In this document: in pieces, positions 4,987-9,517 of the stretch | Numbering within the stretch: position 1 is the stretch's first letter | Layout: the number at the start of each line of letters is the position of its first letter | NCBI GenBank assembly: GCA_027346925.1 | Contig: DAIERH010000076.1 | Location: 1-9,517, forward strand | Length of the DNA stretch: 9,517 bases | DNA from: Geobacter sp. | Lineage (GTDB): Bacteria; Desulfobacterota; Desulfuromonadia; Geobacterales; Pseudopelobacteraceae | Direction: 5' to 3' | Program-made: the position numbers and the translations under genes | Notes under the pieces: model-generated | Seen by the model: the letters and a program-made list of their open reading frames with translations, nothing else | Database searches by the model: none | What the model was told of the DNA's origin: nothing

Positions 4987-6816
4987 ATGTGCGGCATCGT
5001 GGGATACATGGGAAAACAGAACGCCACATCAATCATCATCAATGGTCTCAGAAAACTGGAGTATCGAGGCTACGACTCGGCAGGAATCTGCACGGTTACC
5101 CAGGACACGGTTGAGATACGGCGAAGTGCCGGAAAGCTCGCCAATCTTGAAAAGCTCCTCCAGCAAAAACCGGTGTACGGTACGATCGGCATAGGGCACA
5201 CCCGCTGGGCTACCCACGGCAAACCAACGGAAACCAACGCCCATCCACACAAAGCTGGATCGGTGGTGGTCGTGCATAATGGCATAATAGAGAACTATGC
5301 CACCCTGAAAGAGACACTGGCCTCACATGGGCATGAATTCGCCAGTGATACGGACTCAGAGGTTATTTCCCACCTCATCGATGAAAAACTGAAAACAGCG
5401 GCATCTTTCGAAGAAGCTGTCCGTCTCGCATTGAAAGAACTGAGTGGTTCCTATGCTCTCTGCATCCTGAGTGAAAAAGACAAAAAAACGCTGATTGCCA
5501 CCAGACAAGGTTCCCCCATGGTTATTGGCATCAAGGGAAGCGAATTCTTCATGGCCTCGGATATCTCGGCAATCCTCTCCGACACGCGGGATATGGTGAT
5601 CATGGATGACGGAGAAATGGCGGTCTTTCGTAATGGCAATGTGCACTTTTCCACCCTTGAAGGCGAGCCGGTCACCAAAATACCGCGCCATATCGACTGG
5701 TCTCCGCTGATGGCGGAAAAGGGGGGGTATCCCCATTTCATGCTGAAAGAAATCCATGAACAGCCGCAAGCCATCAGAAACGCCATTGCCGGCCGGCTGA
5801 ATGAACATGAAGGAAATGTCGTCCTTGAAAACCTGAATCTTGACGACAAGGAGCTGGCCGCCTTTGACAAGATATGCCTGGTGGCCTGCGGCACCTCGTG
5901 GCATGCGGCGCTCGTGGGGAAGTTCATGATCGAGGGGTATTGCCGCATACCTGTCGAGGTTGACATCGCCTCTGAATTCCGCTACCGAGACCCTTTGGTT
6001 TCGCGGAAAACACTGGTAATCCCAATCTCCCAATCGGGAGAAACTGCCGACACCCTCGCTGCACTGCGCGAGGCAAAGAGGAAGAACGGGGGCGTTGTAG
6101 CTATCTGCAATGTCGTGGATTCCTCCATTGCACGAGAGGCGGACGGCGTCATCTATACCCATGCGGGTTTGGAGATCGGTGTTGCTTCGACCAAGGCATT
6201 CATGACCCAGCTTGTGTCGCTTTATCTGTTGACTGTCGGTCTCGGTCGGGCCAACGGAACGATTGGACGCAAACAAGGGCGGGAAATGATCGCGGCACTT
6301 TCCAGAATGCCGGAATTGGTGGAAGGAATTCTGGCGCTCGATAACCGGATAGAAGAAATCGCCTGTGAATACCTGAATGCCCGGGATGTCCTCTTTCTGG
6401 GACGCGGCATAAATTATCCCATTGCCCTGGAAGGGGCACTCAAACTGAAGGAAATCTCATACCTCCATGCCGAAGGATACCCGGCAGGCGAAATGAAGCA
6501 TGGACCGATTGCCCTGATCGACGAGAATACGCCGGTCATTATCCTGGCATTGAAGGACCGATACCATGAAAAAGTCAAGTCCAACATGGAGGAGGTCATT
6601 GCCCGGGGCGGCAGAGTCATTGCCCTCTGCTCCCTGGGAGACACGGAAACCGCCGCGCAGGCGGAAAGTTACCTGGAACTGCCGTGGGCAGAAGAATGTT
6701 TATCCCCCCTCCTCCTTTCCGTTCCGCTCCAACTTTTGGCCTACCACATTGCTGTGTTGCGGGGAAAGGATGTCGATCAACCCAGAAACCTGGCAAAGAG
6801 CGTCACGGTGGAATGA
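4987..6816 (+). CDS. glmS: Glutamine--fructose-6-phosphate aminotransferase (isomerizing)
   Basis: GlmS converts fructose-6-phosphate and glutamine to glucosamine-6-phosphate and glutamate, the entry step to UDP-GlcNAc for peptidoglycan and LPS, in the cytoplasm. The 609-residue length matches E. coli GlmS. The N-terminal class II glutamine amidotransferase domain begins with MCGIVGYMG: Cys2 is the nucleophile after Met removal. It carries GHTRWATHG at 70-78, HNGIIENY at 97-104 and Asp123. Two SIS isomerase domains follow. SIS1 has CGTSW near 300, SQSGETADT at 348-356 and ASTKAF at 400-405. SIS2 has LEGALKLKEISYLHAEGYPA at 481-500 with Glu489, and His505 in KHGP. The C-terminus is QPRNLAKSVTVE, with Lys604 matching the lysine that binds the open sugar. 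Nothing is missing. ATG 4987 is fixed by the need for Cys at position 2, with AGGGGGG 9 bp upstream. The neighbours are signalling genes rather than glmU or glmM, and the long leader hints at separate control. Confidence 0.98.
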   Translation: MCGIVGYMGKQNATSIIINGLRKLEYRGYDSAGICTVTQDTVEIRRSAGKLANLEKLLQQKPVYGTIGIGHTRWATHGKPTETNAHPHKAGSVVVVHNGIIENYATLKETLASHGHEFASDTDSEVISHLIDEKLKTAASFEEAVRLALKELSGSYALCILSEKDKKTLIATRQGSPMVIGIKGSEFFMASDISAILSDTRDMVIMDDGEMAVFRNGNVHFSTLEGEPVTKIPRHIDWSPLMAEKGGYPHFMLKEIHEQPQAIRNAIAGRLNEHEGNVVLENLNLDDKELAAFDKICLVACGTSWHAALVGKFMIEGYCRIPVEVDIASEFRYRDPLVSRKTLVIPISQSGETADTLAALREAKRKNGGVVAICNVVDSSIAREADGVIYTHAGLEIGVASTKAFMTQLVSLYLLTVGLGRANGTIGRKQGREMIAALSRMPELVEGILALDNRIEEIACEYLNARDVLFLGRGINYPIALEGALKLKEISYLHAEGYPAGEMKHGPIALIDENTPVIILALKDRYHEKVKSNMEEVIARGGRVIALCSLGDTETAAQAESYLELPWAEECLSPLLLSVPLQLLAYHIAVLRGKDVDQPRNLAKSVTVE

Positions 6817-6822
6817 GCAACG

Positions 6823-6839
6823 CCCGGAAGACATCCGGG
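6823..6839 (+). other. Short GC-rich hairpin just after glmS
   Basis: CCCGGA (6823-6828) pairs with TCCGGG (6834-6839) around AGACA, 6 bp after the glmS stop. It is compact and stable, but no T tract follows, so it is more likely a 3'-end stabiliser or pause hairpin than a complete terminator. Confidence 0.5.
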
Positions 6840-6945
6840 GAAGGATACATTGGGGAAAAACGATGTACCGGTTTCCAACAGAATAGGCCGGCTGATTTAT
6901 GAGACGTCGCTTGTGCAACAAAAAAACCGCAGGTTTGGGCGCTAT

Positions 6946-6965
6946 CCGGCAACAATGCTGGTTTT
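6946..6965 (+). terminator. Possible weak intrinsic terminator after glmS
   Basis: CCGGCA (6946-6951) pairs with TGCTGG (6956-6961), including one G-T wobble, around an ACAA tetraloop. TTTT follows. The stem is short and the T tail has only four bases, so read-through into the kinase gene is plausible. Confidence 0.35.
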
Positions 6966-6981
6966 GAGAGGCTGTTTCGTG

Positions 6982-7015
6982 CGTGATGCCGCCATGTTGA
7001 TAATTATGCATCACG
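6982..7015 (+). promoter_or_regulatory. 8-bp inverted repeat upstream of the REC-PAS-GAF kinase gene
   Basis: CGTGATGC (6982-6989) and GCATCACG (7008-7015) are exact inverted copies around an 18-base AT-leaning centre, ending 17 bp before the ribosome binding site GGAGGAGG (7033-7040). It could be an operator for a dimeric regulator or a leader hairpin. No clear promoter boxes were found around it. Confidence 0.4.
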
Positions 7016-7043
7016 TAATGCCATGGAAGAATGGAGGAGGCGT

Positions 7044-9517
7044 GTGACCCGAAATACCAGGATCATGATTGTCGAAGATGATGCCGATATCACCAAATAC
7101 CTGGCCAGGTATCTGGTAAACCTCGGATACGATGTTACTGCTACCGTGGACAACGGGGCAGAAGCCGTGGAGAAGGCGACAGCGCTCGAACCTGATCTGA
7201 TTCTGATGGATATCACCCTGAACGGCAGGATTGACGGCATAACCGCCGCAAGCCAGATCCAATCCCATCTGGATGTTCCGATAATCTATCTCACTGCTCA
7301 CACGGACGACGCGACCTTTTGCCGTGCCACGGCAACAAACTCGTTTGCCTACCTTGAAAAACCAATCAAATTAAGCCACCTTCATCACAGCATCGAGATG
7401 GCTCTTCGCTGGCACTCCCAAGAGTATAAGCTGAAAAGGAGCGAAGACCTGTATCACACCATTTTCAAATCGGCCGGTGACGCCATGGTCATCGCTGACG
7501 ACGACGCATTAATCATCCTGGTGAATGATGAATTTGAGCGCTTATCCGGGTATGAACGAAACGATCTGGAACACAGGAGGCGGTTTACCGATTTTCTTTC
7601 CGGTGCATATCTTGAATCGTTCAATAAATACCTGCGCCTGTTCAAGACGGAACCGAACATCGCACCGCTGTATTGCGAGGCCGTATTCTACAACAGGGAA
7701 GGAACCCCCAAAGAGATCATCTTTACCGTCAAATTGAGTCCCGACACCAAGAGCAGCATCATTTCCATCATCGATATCAGCGACTGGAGGCAGCGAAAGA
7801 AGGAACACGAGGCAACCATCGAGCTTCTCCAGCATATCAATGCCAGCGACAACAGCGACAAACTATTGCAGACCTCATTGAATTTTCTGTCAAACCTTTC
7901 CGGGGGAGCGCATGTCGCCATCCGACTAAAGGAATCCCTTGATTTCACGTATGCTTGCGCGGTCGGCTTCTCCGAGGAGTTTCTCAAGGCCGAAGACAGC
8001 CTCCTCGTTCTGGGCAACAACAAAGAAATCCTCCAAAACCGTGACGGTTCCCCTTGTCTCGACTGCCTATGCGGCACCGTTCTCTCGGAACGCACCGATT
8101 CCTCCAAACCGTTCTTCACTGAGCACGGATCCTTCTGGTCCAACTCCACCTCCGGACTGCTGACGGACCCGACCTTCCGAAATCTTCCTGGAAAAAGGCG
8201 CAACAGGTGCTGCTCCGAAGGCTACGAGTCCGTGGCGATCATCCCGCTCCGCACAGGCGGAAAGATCATCGGGCTGATGCATTTCGCCGACCAGGCAAGA
8301 AATCATTTCACTCCCCAACTCGTAGCAATGCTCGAGCGGATTGGGGACCACCTTGCAAATGCCCTTGCCCACAAACAAGCTGACCAGGAATTGCACGAAA
8401 CCCGTGAATGGCTGGAACTTGCCCTGGAATGCGGCGACATAGGTCTATGGGACTGGAACATTGCAACCGGAAATATCCGGGTCAACAATTATTGTGCGGA
8501 AATGCTCGGTTATACCCTGGAGGAGTTTAAACCGGACATAGCCATGTGGAGAGACCTGATTCATCCGGACGATCTCCACCTGGTTACACCAATGATAGGA
8601 GATAAATTCCCGGGCGACGTAACTCAATTTGCGGTGGAGTATCGATTACGGCAAAAAAACGGTGACTGGAAATGGGTCTTTAACAACGGCAAGCTCATCG
8701 CAGGGGATGAATCCGGCACCCCGGAGAGGGTAACAGGCATTATTTTCGACATCTCCAGGCGAAAGCATATGGAAGAGTCCATTATTCAAAGCGAGACGAG
8801 AAACCGGGCCATTCTGTCGGCCATACCCGACCTTATCTTGCGCTGCAGGCGTGACGGCACGATCCTTGACTACCGCACACCCGTAACAAATGAATTTGCC
8901 TTTCTTCCCGAAAGTGTCACCGGGCTCAAGATAACCGAAGTGCTGTCTTCAGTGCTGGATTCGGCAAGCAACGGCCAAATAAGGCAATGGCTCCAATCCG
9001 AAACCATGCAGCTCTGCATCCGGATTTCGTTAAAAGGTGTTGAGCGGCATCTTGAAATACGATCGGTGCGAAGCGGACCTGACGAAGTTATCGCCATTGT
9101 GCGTGATATTACGGAACGCAAACGGACAGAACAAGAGATCACCAGGTATATGGAGAAACTCAAGGAATCAAGGGATCAGATAGTTAGACAGGCTCATGAT
9201 CTTGCGGTTGCCCATGGCCAGGCAGAAGCTGCCAATCGGGCAAAAAGCGAATTCCTGGCCACCATGAGTCATGAAATCCGCACTCCCATGACCAGCATTA
9301 TCGGCATGTCAGAGCTATTGCTGAAAACTGAACTTTCCGAGCAGCAGCATGTTTTTGCAGACGGAATCCTGAACTCATCCACGACCTTGCTCGAAATCAT
9401 CAACGACATCCTAGACATATCAAAGATAGAGTCGCGCAAGATGGACATTAAACCGGCACCCTTTGATTTGCGTTTGCTCTGCGAGGATGTGGCGGAACTT
9501 TTGGCGCCAAGAATAGC
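7044..9517 (+). CDS. REC-PAS-GAF-PAS-PAS-HisKA sensor histidine kinase (3' truncated by window edge)
   Basis: The frame is open to the window end, giving 824 complete residues. It begins with a receiver domain (about 5-120; Glu11, Asp12 and Asp13, phosphoacceptor Asp56, Thr84, Lys106). A PAS domain follows (about 132-250), then a GAF domain (about 262-447) with Cys338, Cys341, Cys343 and Cys389-390. Two more PAS domains come next (about 452-578, with WDWN and HPDD; about 583-700, ending DITERK). A helical linker leads to a HisKA domain with MSHEIRTPM (phosphorylated His743). The window stops as the ATPase domain should begin. No membrane segment is visible, so it is a cytoplasmic multi-input kinase whose own receiver is likely phosphorylated by another kinase. 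GTG 7044 is chosen because GGAGGAGG (7033-7040) precedes it and the receiver starts at once; the in-frame ATG 7023 lacks a ribosome binding site. The ATPase domain, any further receiver and the partner are outside the window. Confidence 0.93.
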   Translation, partial: MTRNTRIMIVEDDADITKYLARYLVNLGYDVTATVDNGAEAVEKATALEPDLILMDITLNGRIDGITAASQIQSHLDVPIIYLTAHTDDATFCRATATNSFAYLEKPIKLSHLHHSIEMALRWHSQEYKLKRSEDLYHTIFKSAGDAMVIADDDALIILVNDEFERLSGYERNDLEHRRRFTDFLSGAYLESFNKYLRLFKTEPNIAPLYCEAVFYNREGTPKEIIFTVKLSPDTKSSIISIIDISDWRQRKKEHEATIELLQHINASDNSDKLLQTSLNFLSNLSGGAHVAIRLKESLDFTYACAVGFSEEFLKAEDSLLVLGNNKEILQNRDGSPCLDCLCGTVLSERTDSSKPFFTEHGSFWSNSTSGLLTDPTFRNLPGKRRNRCCSEGYESVAIIPLRTGGKIIGLMHFADQARNHFTPQLVAMLERIGDHLANALAHKQADQELHETREWLELALECGDIGLWDWNIATGNIRVNNYCAEMLGYTLEEFKPDIAMWRDLIHPDDLHLVTPMIGDKFPGDVTQFAVEYRLRQKNGDWKWVFNNGKLIAGDESGTPERVTGIIFDISRRKHMEESIIQSETRNRAILSAIPDLILRCRRDGTILDYRTPVTNEFAFLPESVTGLKITEVLSSVLDSASNGQIRQWLQSETMQLCIRISLKGVERHLEIRSVRSGPDEVIAIVRDITERKRTEQEITRYMEKLKESRDQIVRQAHDLAVAHGQAEAANRAKSEFLATMSHEIRTPMTSIIGMSELLLKTELSEQQHVFADGILNSSTTLLEIINDILDISKIESRKMDIKPAPFDLRLLCEDVAELLAPRI

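Noticed and set aside
4987..6816. Long minus-strand open frames inside glmS, including a 306-residue one at 5356-6276
   Set aside because: They run antisense to a complete, highly conserved glmS, show no family motifs, and have the composition expected of a shadow frame.
6924..6936. AAACC-GCA-GGTTT hairpin with a T tract on the minus strand as a minus-strand terminator
   Set aside because: The stem is only 5 bp and no minus-strand gene exists that it could end.
6850..7047. Small 65-residue frame between glmS and the kinase (TTG start)
   Set aside because: It has a weak start, no recognisable motif, and spans the hairpins and ribosome binding site that belong to the flanking genes.

Overview
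The window looks like chromosomal DNA from a deltaproteobacterium of the Geobacter/Desulfuromonadales type. This is inferred from gene style: cytoplasmic PAS/GAF kinases, a GAF domain with a cysteine-rich loop, a stand-alone MoaE-like protein and an extracellular beta-rich protein end. No RNA gene or taxonomic marker in the window settles it. All supported genes lie on the + strand. No mobile element, CRISPR array, tRNA or rRNA was seen.

Layout, left to right: the 3' end of an unrecognised, probably exported beta-rich protein (1-384); a small MoaE-like protein with substitutions at several expected active-site positions (464-844); a 392-bp gap with a 14-bp perfect hairpin, a clear intrinsic terminator, a 21-bp-spaced direct repeat, a good sigma-70 promoter and a leader with competing helices; an NtrC-type sigma-54 response regulator (1237-2679); a soluble PAS-containing NarX-type histidine kinase (2765-3895) closely followed by a NarL/LuxR-type response regulator (3912-4562); a 424-bp gap with nested inverted repeats and a hairpin leader; glmS (4987-6816); a 227-bp gap with three hairpins; and the first 824 codons of a REC-PAS-GAF-PAS-PAS-HisKA histidine kinase that runs off the right edge.

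The central theme is cytoplasmic signal transduction. The NarX/NarL-type pair is a self-contained two-component system in one transcription unit. The NtrC-type regulator just upstream has no kinase of its matching class in the window, so it either receives phosphate from elsewhere or is cross-wired to the pair. The large kinase after glmS starts with its own receiver domain, so it is probably itself a target of another kinase. glmS supplies glucosamine-6-phosphate for peptidoglycan and LPS. Its link to the signalling genes is positional only.

The least explained parts are non-coding: the leader before the NtrC-type gene, where one short strand can pair with three different downstream strands, and the nested structure in the gap before glmS. 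Both are read by eye and need covariation analysis.
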